Made by a program: the position numbers and the translations under genes. A stretch of DNA of 64,000 nt from Vibrio splendidus. GTDB lineage: Bacteria; Pseudomonadota; Gammaproteobacteria; Enterobacterales; Vibrionaceae. Positions 55,828 to 62,723 of this stretch are shown piece after piece (position 1 is the stretch's first letter; every line of letters starts with the position of its first letter). Location of the stretch: the NCBI RefSeq assembly GCF_024347615.1, contig NZ_AP025509.1:1798001-1862000 (forward strand). The letters run 5' to 3'. Below the pieces are notes generated by a model. It was not told the origin of the DNA. It saw nothing but the letters and a program-made list of their open reading frames with translations, and ran no database searches.

Positions 55828-55959
55828 CAATATAATGGCAAGGAAGGGATGCAAAACGACTTTGATATAATGACTAAAAGAATGACATTAATCGATGTCA
55901 ATGAGGCGAAAAAAAGAGCTAAAATATGTTTGGAATCTGATTACATTCGATGTAATTAA
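53926..55959 (+). CDS. Sel1-repeat protein, C-terminal part of the frameshifted gene
   Basis: This 677-residue frame starts within the seventh repeat and continues through repeat 24, ending with a non-repeat tail (YMWLKLAQYNGKEGMQNDFDIMTKRM...) and two Cys near the end (ICLESDYIRC). It lacks its own signal peptide and good ribosome site, so as written it would not be secreted. The repeats are uniformly 36 residues and differ at exposed positions. Repeats with EEAV/NY and KEAV/DD subtypes alternate, suggesting block duplication. The intact gene would encode a lipoprotein of about 942 residues. Confidence 0.85.
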   Translation: MYEKGIGVSLDNKEAVSWYRQAAEQGHARAQNNLGVMYEEGRGVSQDYKEAVSWYRKAAEQGNATAQNNLGVMYEKGRGVSQNDKEAVSWYRKAAEQGHARAQTNLGWMYDEGRGVSQDDKEAVSWYRQAAEQGYARAQNNLGIMYDEGTGVSQGDKEAVSWYRQAAEQGYARAQTNLGWMYADGTGVSQDYKEAVSWYRQAAEQGYARAQTKLGWMYVEGTGVSQDDKEAVLWFRKAAEQGDALAQNNLGAMYAEGRGVSQNYEEAVYWYRKAAERGHALAQNNLGTMYAEGRGVSQNYEEAVSWYRKAIEQGAMDAQYNLGLSYERGVGVIQDYEEAVLWFRKAAEQGHALAQNNLGSMYVEGRGISQNYEEAVSWYRKATEQGLALAQNNLGVMHEKGLGVSQDYKEAVSWYKKAVEQGHALAQNNLGVMYGEGRGVSRDDKEAVFWYKKAAEQGVVDAQHNLGMSYEQGAGVSQDDKEAVYWYEKAAEQGHARSQNHLGWMYDEGIGVSQDDKEAVSWYGKAAKQGLATAQNNLGVMYAEGRGVSQDYKEAVSWYRKAMEQGDVDAQNNLGVMYAKGTGVSRDEKKAVSLYTKAAEQGLATAQYNLGSMYAEGKGVTKNDKTSYMWLKLAQYNGKEGMQNDFDIMTKRMTLIDVNEAKKRAKICLESDYIRCN

Positions 55960-56298
55960 ATACAACCTTCATGCAACGTCAATAGTTGATTGAACTTAAC
56001 TGCACTTAATCCGCACCGAGATTTAGACATATGACAGGCTCCCGATAGGGAGCCGTTTTTACACTACAAAGTCAATTCGAAGGGTGAATTTCTACTAGCT
56101 CCCCCGCTAAAGGCTTTTTACTCAATAATAGTGGTTTGAGCGGAACCGCATTTAGTCGGCATCTAAACCAACCTTTTATTAGTGCGATTTTACGCATCGC
56201 GCTCGCTCTCCAATACTCACTTATTCATACCTTTAGTTATCCACGAATTGCTAATTTAGAGTAAGTCCTGAGACACTTTTGTCCAAAAATGAGCAGGG
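55960..56298. other. Spacer between the Sel1-repeat gene and mpaA, with terminator
   Basis: This 339-base stretch between convergent genes holds a terminator hairpin at 56037-56060 (GGCTCCC/GGGAGCC, four-base loop, then GTTTTT) for the rightward repeat gene. I found no gene; the right part, near 56250-56280, is unremarkable AT-rich DNA. Confidence 0.6.
56037..56060 (+). terminator. Terminator after the Sel1-repeat gene
   Basis: GGCTCCC (56037-56043) and GGGAGCC (56048-56054) form a compact hairpin followed by GTTTTT, about 80 bases after the stop. Confidence 0.92.
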
Positions 56299-57006
56299 CT
56301 ACCCTTCCTCACACCCCAACACTGTCACAAACGCATCCAAATATTTCTCGATAGTCAGATCCGCAGAAACGGGCGGCAGTTCTACGGTAATACACGGTAG
56401 GTTTCTTTCTTGGCACCATGTTCCGAATGAGCCTGGGGTTTCGTAATCCACGTCTTCGACGAGCGGTAGGTTGAATTGCTTGCCTAGCCAAGAGGCGAGT
56501 TCAGATTGGGTTGGGTCGTCGACCATAGCGAGTGGTTCGTGGAAAGAGATGACGAATTTAGGTTTGCGCTGTTCAATTAGGTTGATGAGCGATTGCACTT
56601 CGGGTTCGAGCTGATCGGCTTGGCCGGTTTTCACTTTTACATCTCTGACCGGAGTGTGAGAACTCCAGCGGTAGACAGTGCCGTGTGCTGTCCAGTTTTG
56701 CGTTGGGAAGGCGCGGTTCAGATCGACTTGGTTAGCGTTAGCGCGAGTGCCTAACTGATTGCCATCTGGGTTCATCGACAGAATCACATCGTGTCGTAAA
56801 TTGGCGGCTGGCAAGCTTCTCAGGGCGCAAGACAAACCTGCGATAGAAGCGGTTTCATCACCGTGTGTGCCTGCTAAAATTAGCCCGCGAGATTCGCTTT
56901 CTATTTGCGCGGGGAAATAGAGTAAAGGAGCACCCAACACCGATTTTCCATATGACAGCGGCTTTATTGAAAACGCAGCTCTTTCCGTTCTTGGAATTAA
57001 ACTCAC
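56299..57006 (-). CDS. mpaA: Murein peptide amidase A
   Basis: This 235-residue M14-type carboxypeptidase matches MpaA, which cleaves the gamma-D-glutamyl-meso-diaminopimelate bond of murein tripeptide during cell-wall recycling. Zinc ligands are visible in LAGTHGDETASIAGL (H-x-x-E) and the later His in FVISFHEPLAMVDD; substrate-site residues lie in NPDGNQLGTRANANQVDLNRAFP. The frame's first codon is a TTG at 57027, but GTG 57006 has AGGAG six bases upstream and is the likely start. It is divergent from an oligopeptide-binding protein gene, a fitting partner in murein-peptide recycling. Confidence 0.93.
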   Translation of the reverse strand: MSLIPRTERAAFSIKPLSYGKSVLGAPLLYFPAQIESESRGLILAGTHGDETASIAGLSCALRSLPAANLRHDVILSMNPDGNQLGTRANANQVDLNRAFPTQNWTAHGTVYRWSSHTPVRDVKVKTGQADQLEPEVQSLINLIEQRKPKFVISFHEPLAMVDDPTQSELASWLGKQFNLPLVEDVDYETPGSFGTWCQERNLPCITVELPPVSADLTIEKYLDAFVTVLGCEEG

Positions 57007-57180
57007 CTTAATCTCCTGATTGATCAAGTACTATCAAGTATTCACTATTGGCTATATTACTCATTAACTAAGTCCATTAGATGAACCCATTTAAATAAAC
57101 CATAGCGTCAAAACTCGTCAACCGTCGCATTGTTAATTTTATTACTTTGCTTCAAAGATAGGCTAGGAGAGCAAAAAAAC

Positions 57181-58806
57181 ATGGATTTTAAGAAACATTC
57201 AACGGCTTTACTCATTTCATCTTTATTGACCCCTTTTATATCAGTGACTGCCGTTGCTGAAACCTTACCTGCTGGTGTTTCACTGGCAAAAGACCAACAC
57301 TTAGTTCGTGCTAACGATGCAGAGGCGGCGACGCTTGACCCTGCAAAAGCAGAAGGCTTGCCGGAAATGCACATTCTACGCGACCTATTTGAGGGTTTAG
57401 TGATTCAAGATCGCGATGGCAATATTACTCCAGGTGTCGCGGAATCTTGGGAAACCGAAGACAACCAGACGTTTGTATTCCACCTGCGTAAAGATGCGAA
57501 ATGGTCGAATGGCGATCCGGTGACGGCCTATGATTTCGTGTACGCGATAAGACGCGCGGTCGACCCGAAACTGGCTTCGCCAAACGTGTGGTATCTCAAG
57601 CTCACCAGAATCAACAATATTGCTGACGTGGCAGAAGGTAAGAAGCCCGTTGAATATCTCGGTATCTCAGCCGTTGATAAACACACGGTGAAGTTCGAAC
57701 TTGATAGTAAAGTGCCTTACTTTGTGGCGATGACGGGCCACACCTCAATGATGCCAGTTCATAAGGCAACGCTAGAAAACAGCGATAAGCCGTGGAGTGA
57801 CCCTAAGCAGTTTGTGGGTAATGGTGCGTTTGTATTGGACGAGTGGGTGATTAACGAACGCATTGAACTGAAGAAGAATTCTAACTATTGGGCTAGTTCA
57901 GATACCAATCTAACCCAAGTGACTTACATCCCGTTCGAAAACCAAAACGCTTCGATTAATCGTTATGCGGTGGGCGAGGTGGATATCACGTCTGATGTAC
58001 CGACACATATGGCGCAGCAGCTTAAAACCAAATACCAAGATGCGTTTACCGCGGTGCCTCTGCTGTGTACTTACTACTACGCATTCAACACTACACGTCC
58101 TCCATTCGATGACGCGCGAGTACGTAAAGCGGTGTCTTATTCGATGATGCGTGATGTCATCACCAATGGCGTCACTCAGGTGGGGAACCTACCGGCCTAT
58201 ACCTTTGCTCATGAATATACGGCTGGTTTTGATGCGACTCAGCCTGAATACAGCACATGGACTCAAAAGGAGCGTGACCAAAAGGCGAAAGAGCTGTTGA
58301 AAGAAGCGGGCTACGATGCGGCTAACCCATTGGACTTCAAATTGCTCTACAACACCAGTGAGTCGAATAAATCGATTGCTGTGGCTATCGCTTCCATGCT
58401 CAAAGGCAACCTAGGCGCGCAAGTTGAGCTAGAAAACCAAGAGTGGAAGTCTTACCTAGTATCACGTCGCCAAGGTGATTTTGATGTGATGCGCGCTTCT
58501 TGGTGTGGTGACTACAATGAAGCGTCGACCTTCTTGAGCTTATTGCGCTCTGAGTCTTCGGGTAACTTTGCCCGTTACAACAACGACAAGTACGACTCTG
58601 CAATGGACAGCGCACTGTCAGCAACCAACGAGCAAGATCGCCAAGGCTTCTATGATCAAGCGGAGCAGTTACTGGCTGAAGATATGCCTATCGCACCCAT
58701 CTATTACTACATGCAGGCCCGTCTAGTACGACCAAGTGTGGGTGGCTTTGCAAAGAACAACGTGGAAGGGCGTATCTATTCTAAGGACCTCTACATCAAA
58801 GAATAG
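57181..58806 (+). CDS. Periplasmic oligopeptide/murein-peptide-binding protein (OppA/MppA type)
   Basis: This 541-residue protein has a signal peptide (MDFKKHSTALLISSLLTPFISVTAVAE) and the class C substrate-binding fold. Family segments are HLVRANDAEAATLDPAKAEGLPEMHILRDLFEGLV near 40, DGNITPGVAESWETED, VFHLRKDAKWSNGDPVTAYDFVYAIRRAVDP near 100 and FNTTRPPFDDARVRKAVSYSM near 330; it ends EGRIYSKDLYIKE. It would deliver peptides to an Opp permease encoded elsewhere. Next to mpaA, murein tripeptide is a likely ligand. AGGAGAG precedes ATG 57181. A vestige of a second copy's 3-prime end lies at 61501-61542. Confidence 0.93.
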   Translation: MDFKKHSTALLISSLLTPFISVTAVAETLPAGVSLAKDQHLVRANDAEAATLDPAKAEGLPEMHILRDLFEGLVIQDRDGNITPGVAESWETEDNQTFVFHLRKDAKWSNGDPVTAYDFVYAIRRAVDPKLASPNVWYLKLTRINNIADVAEGKKPVEYLGISAVDKHTVKFELDSKVPYFVAMTGHTSMMPVHKATLENSDKPWSDPKQFVGNGAFVLDEWVINERIELKKNSNYWASSDTNLTQVTYIPFENQNASINRYAVGEVDITSDVPTHMAQQLKTKYQDAFTAVPLLCTYYYAFNTTRPPFDDARVRKAVSYSMMRDVITNGVTQVGNLPAYTFAHEYTAGFDATQPEYSTWTQKERDQKAKELLKEAGYDAANPLDFKLLYNTSESNKSIAVAIASMLKGNLGAQVELENQEWKSYLVSRRQGDFDVMRASWCGDYNEASTFLSLLRSESSGNFARYNNDKYDSAMDSALSATNEQDRQGFYDQAEQLLAEDMPIAPIYYYMQARLVRPSVGGFAKNNVEGRIYSKDLYIKE

Positions 58807-58891
58807 GTAGATTGACTGTGAGACCTGATATAGAGGTTTGAAGACATGAAGGATCTAAGAAATAGCGCATAAAGATCAAAAATAGAAGAAG

Positions 58892-58927
58892 AGGGACGTT
58901 GAACATAAATATATGATTAACGTCCCT
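58892..58927 (+). terminator. Terminator hairpin after the binding-protein gene
   Basis: AGGGACGTT (58892-58900) pairs with AACGTCCCT (58919-58927) and is followed by TTATTAT. The same GGGACGTT hairpin recurs at 61619-61652 after the cytochrome module. Confidence 0.85.
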
Positions 58928-59237
58928 TTATTATATCTCTATTTTAGATAAGGCTATTTATAGAGAATTTTAGCTGCCTATAAATGAACGTAGAAGCTCG
59001 AAGTCGATACTAACCATTATTATTTGTGAATTAGTTACGGATAGCTACCACAAAGCTATTGATATTTATAATATTTGAGGTTTTTTTCAAAAAATTATTC
59101 TCTATTTATTGAGTTCTAAATATCTACTTTTATATTTTGTCTATTTGTATTTAAGTTGATATCGATCAATTGAAAAAGCCTAATTCATTCCTACGCTTAA
59201 TTATATAAATAGAGCAATGGGATTTAGGAGGGTAATA
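58928..59237. promoter_or_regulatory. AT-rich promoter region of the cytochrome module
   Basis: About 310 AT-rich bases between the terminator and the first cytochrome gene. They contain a perfect FNR box at 59156-59169 and an AT-rich -10-like region near 59197-59210. No gene is visible here. Confidence 0.6.
59156..59169. promoter_or_regulatory. Perfect FNR box upstream of the cytochrome module
   Basis: TTGATATCGATCAA matches the FNR consensus TTGAT-N4-ATCAA exactly, 68 bases upstream of the first start codon, suitable for activation of an anaerobic promoter. FNR control is inference from the perfect match. Confidence 0.75.
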
Positions 59238-60287
59238 ATGAAGTACTCAATGATGACACTATCAGCCGTGGCTGTACTTATGATCATTCCAGCCACTGCT
59301 GTTCAAGCAAAAGATAAGATACTAGAGAGCAGTAAGCTTGCCTCAAATATAGTTATCGATGGCAGCGTTGATGCCGTTTGGGATCAAGCTAAACCGCTGA
59401 CTCAGAAGGTGAATAAATTACCGTATAAGCCAAATAATGGCTATGAGGGTATTAAAAAAACCAGCGTGGAAATGAAATCAATGTATGACGATGAATACAT
59501 TTATTTCTTGTTTAGTTATGCCGATCCGACCAAAAGTATTGACCGTTTTCCTTGGATTAAGCAAGAGAATGGTTCATGGAAACAGTTAAAAAATAAAGAT
59601 GACACCGGACATGACAATACCTACTACGAAGACAAATTTGCGGTCTATTGGAATATCAATGCTGAAGGCTTTTCTGAAAAGGGGTGTAATGCTGCGTGTC
59701 ACAGAGCTAAAAAGGGAAAAAACGCAGGGCGTGATGACAAGAACCCTGCACGGAAATACACCAATCGTGAAGGTGAGTTTATTGATATGTGGCACTGGAA
59801 AGGTGTGAGAACTGCGGTTCATAATCAGCTCGATGACCAATACGTCGATAGCAATACTGATCCAGAACAAAACAAAGGTTGGGGACGTAAAGGTGACAGC
59901 AAAACAGGTGGTGGGTACGTTAATAACGTAAAAGACGGCCAGCCAGCCTATGTATCAGATAACTTGACCAATGAAACATTACTGATTTTAGATTCAGGGA
60001 AGAAACCATTTACACCTGACTACAATCAGTTGGAACGAATCCCTGGTTTAACGGGTAAGCCATTTACCGGTTCTCGTGGTGATATCGAAGTCGGTGCCGT
60101 TTGGAAAGAGGGTATTTGGACTCTTGAAATGAAGCGTAAGCTTGTCACTACTGGTGAAAATTCAGAAACGCAAGATGTGCAATTTAACGATTTGAGCCAA
60201 TTATATCCATTTGGTGTTGCGGTTTTTGATAACTCTCAAATTAATCACATATACCATCGTGGTGTGTTAAATCTTGAGTTTAAATAA
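59238..60287 (+). CDS. Ethylbenzene dehydrogenase-related haem-binding protein
   Basis: This 349-residue exported protein (signal peptide MKYSMMTLSAVAVLMIIPATAVQA) resembles the haem-binding domain of ethylbenzene/dimethylsulfide dehydrogenase gamma subunits and related cytochromes: a beta-sandwich start (NIVIDGSVDAVWDQAKPLTQ), YDDEYIYFLFSYADPTKS, DKFAVYWNINAEGF and a C-terminal KEGIWTLEMKRKLVTTG. A covalent haem site reads CNAACH at about 150-155, a CX3CH spacing. AGGAGG precedes ATG 59238 at six bases; the earlier frame start at 59217 is poorer. It heads a three-gene module of c-type cytochromes and has a periplasmic location. Confidence 0.88.
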   Translation: MKYSMMTLSAVAVLMIIPATAVQAKDKILESSKLASNIVIDGSVDAVWDQAKPLTQKVNKLPYKPNNGYEGIKKTSVEMKSMYDDEYIYFLFSYADPTKSIDRFPWIKQENGSWKQLKNKDDTGHDNTYYEDKFAVYWNINAEGFSEKGCNAACHRAKKGKNAGRDDKNPARKYTNREGEFIDMWHWKGVRTAVHNQLDDQYVDSNTDPEQNKGWGRKGDSKTGGGYVNNVKDGQPAYVSDNLTNETLLILDSGKKPFTPDYNQLERIPGLTGKPFTGSRGDIEVGAVWKEGIWTLEMKRKLVTTGENSETQDVQFNDLSQLYPFGVAVFDNSQINHIYHRGVLNLEFK

Positions 60288-60308
60288 GTATAACACTCGT
60301 CACTAACT

Positions 60309-60347
60309 GAAATGATTTGTGTCGAAATAATCGGCTCAAATCATTTC
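60309..60347 (+). promoter_or_regulatory. Intercistronic hairpin within the cytochrome module
   Basis: GAAATGATTTG (60309-60319) and CAAATCATTTC (60337-60347) are perfect eleven-base arms around a 17-base loop, 21 bases after the first cytochrome stop and 20 bases before the second start. With no good T-run it is more likely to be an RNA-processing or partial-termination element adjusting the ratio between first and later genes. Confidence 0.55.
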
Positions 60348-60366
60348 TTCACAGAAGAGTACTATT

Positions 60367-60966
60367 ATGGTCAAAACAGTTACTCAATATGTTTCTTATT
60401 TATTTGTGTTGACCACGTTGAGTATATTCTTTATTCCGTTATCGCTCTCTTCTGAGTCAACAGTTCAGGATTCCGTTGTCCATAATGTAAAACCGTTTTC
60501 TAGCCAAATTACCAATGAAGCGGGAATGCATACTTTAATAAAGGAAAATAAGCGTTGTATACGGTGCCATCAAAAAAAGCGTCTGCTTAAAAATATTGAT
60601 GCCATCGCTTCTGTAGGCGCACATGCCAGTACCGAGTTTTACAACAACTGCACGGCTTGTCATGGCAGAAAAGGTTCTCACCCCAAAGATTCTGATCTAG
60701 TGAGTGTGATTCCATTCGATGATCATATCGACTTACCAATTTTCGAACAAAACCAAAAGTGTATCGCCTGTCATTCTCCAGAAAGCTTGAGGGCCAGTGA
60801 GTGGACCCACGATGTACACGCCACCAAATTAACATGTTCCAACTGCCACAATTTACATCGAGATTCAGACCCGATTATCGGTATCAGTAAGAAGTTCCGT
60901 ATTGGGCTATGTGCAACCTGCCATGAAGCTATTCTGCGTGAGAAAGCGCTTAAGTCACACCGGTAA
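60367..60966 (+). CDS. NrfB-like pentahaem cytochrome c
   Basis: This 199-residue protein has an N-terminal membrane/signal segment (YLFVLTTLSIFFIPLSLSS) and five CXXCH haem sites at about 64, 95, 132, 157 and 182 (CIRCH, CTACH, CIACH, CSNCH, CATCH). Spacing and sequence resemble E. coli NrfB: the HDVHATKLTCSNCHNLH segment parallels HDVHVTKVACASCHSLH in NrfB as I recall it. NrfB carries electrons in the periplasm to the nitrite reductase NrfA, but no nrfA is present here, so the partner is unknown. Starts 79 bases after the first cytochrome gene. Confidence 0.87.
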   Translation: MVKTVTQYVSYLFVLTTLSIFFIPLSLSSESTVQDSVVHNVKPFSSQITNEAGMHTLIKENKRCIRCHQKKRLLKNIDAIASVGAHASTEFYNNCTACHGRKGSHPKDSDLVSVIPFDDHIDLPIFEQNQKCIACHSPESLRASEWTHDVHATKLTCSNCHNLHRDSDPIIGISKKFRIGLCATCHEAILREKALKSHR

Positions 60967-60981
60967 GAAGGAGCCAGTTTT

Positions 60982-61392
60982 ATGAGTACGACTAAATATT
61001 TAATTGGTGTGTTACTTGTTGGAGTATGCGCACTGGTGGTTGCAGAAGATTTACCTAATCCAGATGAGCATAATCTTGCGAATATTCACCTAAAAGATGA
61101 AACATGTGCGGGGCAGTGCCATCTAGACGAAGAGCCTTCTGACGATCTTGAGTTTGAATATAACAGCTGCGTGGAGTGTCATGATGATTTTGGTCACCTC
61201 GAAGGGCGCCAGCATAATCTAAAGCACAAAGAGAGCGAAGAGATGGAATGCGTCGAGTGTCATCTTCCCCATGAAGAATTCGATCCTAAGGATAGCTGTA
61301 TAGATTGCCACGATGAAGAAGACGAGGAATTATCAGACTTTTATTCAGTTAGGCTAGAGCGCTATTTAAATACGTTCAGCCTTAATTTCTAG
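60982..61392 (+). CDS. Small acidic tetrahaem cytochrome, Fcc3 haem-domain type
   Basis: This 136-residue protein has a signal peptide (ends near VVAEDLP) and four haem sites: CAGQCH at 42-47 (CX3CH), then CVECH at 63, CVECH at 90 and CIDCH at 106. The arrangement and the HNLANIHLKDETC opening parallel the N-terminal haem domain of flavocytochrome c3 fumarate reductase, but the flavin domain is absent. It is strongly acidic (EEDEELSD). It should be a small periplasmic electron shuttle like the tetrahaem cytochromes of Shewanella. A ribosome site AGGAG precedes the ATG, 15 bases after the pentahaem gene. Confidence 0.87.
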   Translation: MSTTKYLIGVLLVGVCALVVAEDLPNPDEHNLANIHLKDETCAGQCHLDEEPSDDLEFEYNSCVECHDDFGHLEGRQHNLKHKESEEMECVECHLPHEEFDPKDSCIDCHDEEDEELSDFYSVRLERYLNTFSLNF

Positions 61393-61500
61393 AAACTCAT
61401 CATATTGAAGGAGTAGAGCGAGCACTCTTACTTTAGATGTGATGGGTTTACTCTCTTCAACGTCTTTAAGCGGTGCGTGCTTCGCAAATATCTGCATTTT

Positions 61501-61542
61501 CTAGAGCTGCGTTATTCCAAAGATCGCTACATCAAAGAATAG
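61501..61542 (+). pseudogene. Vestigial 3-prime end of an OppA/MppA-type gene
   Basis: Read in frame, the final codons give LELRYSKDRYIKE followed by TAG, matching the end of the intact binding protein (EGRIYSKDLYIKE and TAG at 58804-58806). The last 16 bases, CTACATCAAAGAATAG, are identical between the two copies except at none, and the match decays upstream. It is followed, as in the intact gene, by a GGGACGTT hairpin about 80 bases further on. This indicates a partial duplicate, or the residue of a lost tandem paralogue. Confidence 0.7.
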
Positions 61543-61618
61543 ATAAGCCTGATGCGAGCTCTGATATGACGGGGTGAAGGCATTACGTATAAAAATAGAA
61601 ATAAGAAATAGAAGAAAA

Positions 61619-61652
61619 GGGACGTTGATCATAAATATCGGATCAACGTCCC
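61619..61652 (+). terminator. Second copy of the binding-protein terminator hairpin
   Basis: GGGACGTTGATC (61619-61630) pairs perfectly with GATCAACGTCCC (61641-61652) around a ten-base loop; the T-tract is poor. It is homologous to the hairpin at 58892-58927 and may end the cytochrome module. Confidence 0.75.
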
Positions 61653-61692
61653 TTCGTCATTAATCTGTAACGGTAAGCGCAAAAAACTGAAA

Positions 61693-61729
61693 CCTGATTG
61701 AAGTATTTTTCACTTTTATTTCAATCAGG
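61693..61729 (+). promoter_or_regulatory. Inverted repeat overlapping the LysR ribosome site
   Basis: CCTGATTGAA (61693-61702) and TTCAATCAGG (61720-61729) are perfect ten-base arms 17 bases apart. The right arm contains the AGG of the ribosome site just before ATG 61737. It could be a protein-binding operator or an mRNA hairpin that limits translation. Confidence 0.6.
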
Positions 61730-61736
61730 TGAAGCC

Positions 61737-62621
61737 ATGTTACCCCCTCTACGCGCCCTTGTTGCGTTCGAAGCTGTTGCTCGTCTCGGTTCCATTGGCG
61801 CGGCTGCTCGAGAGCTTTGCGTTACGCAAGCGGCGGTTAGCCAACAGCTCAAAAGTTTAGAAACCTTCCTCGATACCACCTTGTTTGAACGCAGCTCTAA
61901 AGGCGTAAAGCTGATGTCAGCTGCTCAGCATTATCAACCGATTGTGGCAGGTTCACTTGCTCACCTTAAATTGCAGACTCAGATCTTGTTCGGTGAAAAA
62001 GAAACCGACGTGTTGAGCCTGCGCGTAAACCACACCTTTTGTCATAACTGGCTGTTACCTCGCCTGCCATCCTTCTATAAGAAATACCCTTTTATCAGGC
62101 TCGATATTCAGCTGGTGGACTGGCCATCAACCAACCCTTGCCAGAATGTCGATATCGAACTGACTAACGGCAAGGTCGAAAGCGAAGACACCCATTGTGA
62201 GCGACTGTTTCAAGAACACTGGCAGTTGGTGTGCAGCCCTCAATTCAAATCTGAGCATCAAGAATTACTCAGTAAGCATGACTTTGCTGCTCTGCCGACG
62301 GTTCAGGTGAAAGGCTACCGAGAGAACTGGCTGCAATGGCTTGGCCACAACCAATTCGAGATGACATTACCTAAGGTTCTGCTCGAAGTTAGTAACTCTC
62401 TGCATGCCTTAGAAGCAGTTAAACATGGCATTGGAATGTTGCTAGTGCGTTCGCTCGCGGTGTCTGAACTACTCAAGAAAGAAGACCTGGTATTGGCAAG
62501 CGAATCCTCGATGCCTGCCGAATCTGCTCACTATTTGATTACTAAACACAGTCGCAGCGCCAAGGTGAATTTCTTCTGTGATTGGCTTTATCACCAGATG
62601 GAAGACGGTGAACTGGAGTAA
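61737..62621 (+). CDS. LysR-family transcriptional regulator (GcvA-like)
   Basis: This 294-residue regulator has the LysR helix-turn-helix (PPLRALVAFEAVARLGSIGAAARELCVTQAAVSQQLKSLETFLDTTLFERSSKGVKLMSAA) in the GcvA-type form (PPLRALxAFEA) and a C-terminal effector domain. Two unusual features: the start codon region contains an inverted repeat over the ribosome site, and no divergent target is present. The frame is open from 61698, but ATG 61737 with AGGTGA is the family start. It precedes a sugar-type ABC permease gene on the same strand by about 100 bases, which may be its target. Confidence 0.9.
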   Translation: MLPPLRALVAFEAVARLGSIGAAARELCVTQAAVSQQLKSLETFLDTTLFERSSKGVKLMSAAQHYQPIVAGSLAHLKLQTQILFGEKETDVLSLRVNHTFCHNWLLPRLPSFYKKYPFIRLDIQLVDWPSTNPCQNVDIELTNGKVESEDTHCERLFQEHWQLVCSPQFKSEHQELLSKHDFAALPTVQVKGYRENWLQWLGHNQFEMTLPKVLLEVSNSLHALEAVKHGIGMLLVRSLAVSELLKKEDLVLASESSMPAESAHYLITKHSRSAKVNFFCDWLYHQMEDGELE

Positions 62622-62723
62622 AGATTTTCTTATGGATAGACATAAAAAAAATGAAGGGCGCTCTTACTAACCTGTCATAAAAAACACTTAGTTTAACCGC
62701 ATACAAATAAGGACGAGGTCACC

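Larger units (their letters stand above)
61393..61736. other. Spacer after the cytochrome module with a vestigial binding-protein tail
   Basis: This 344-base region holds a gene remnant (61501-61542), a second GGGACGTT hairpin (61619-61652) and an inverted repeat overlapping the LysR ribosome site (61693-61729). No intact gene is present. Confidence 0.6.

Noticed and set aside
56061..56298. Insertion-sequence remnant between the Sel1 gene and mpaA
   Set aside because: I looked for terminal repeats or a transposase fragment and saw none; left as plain spacer.
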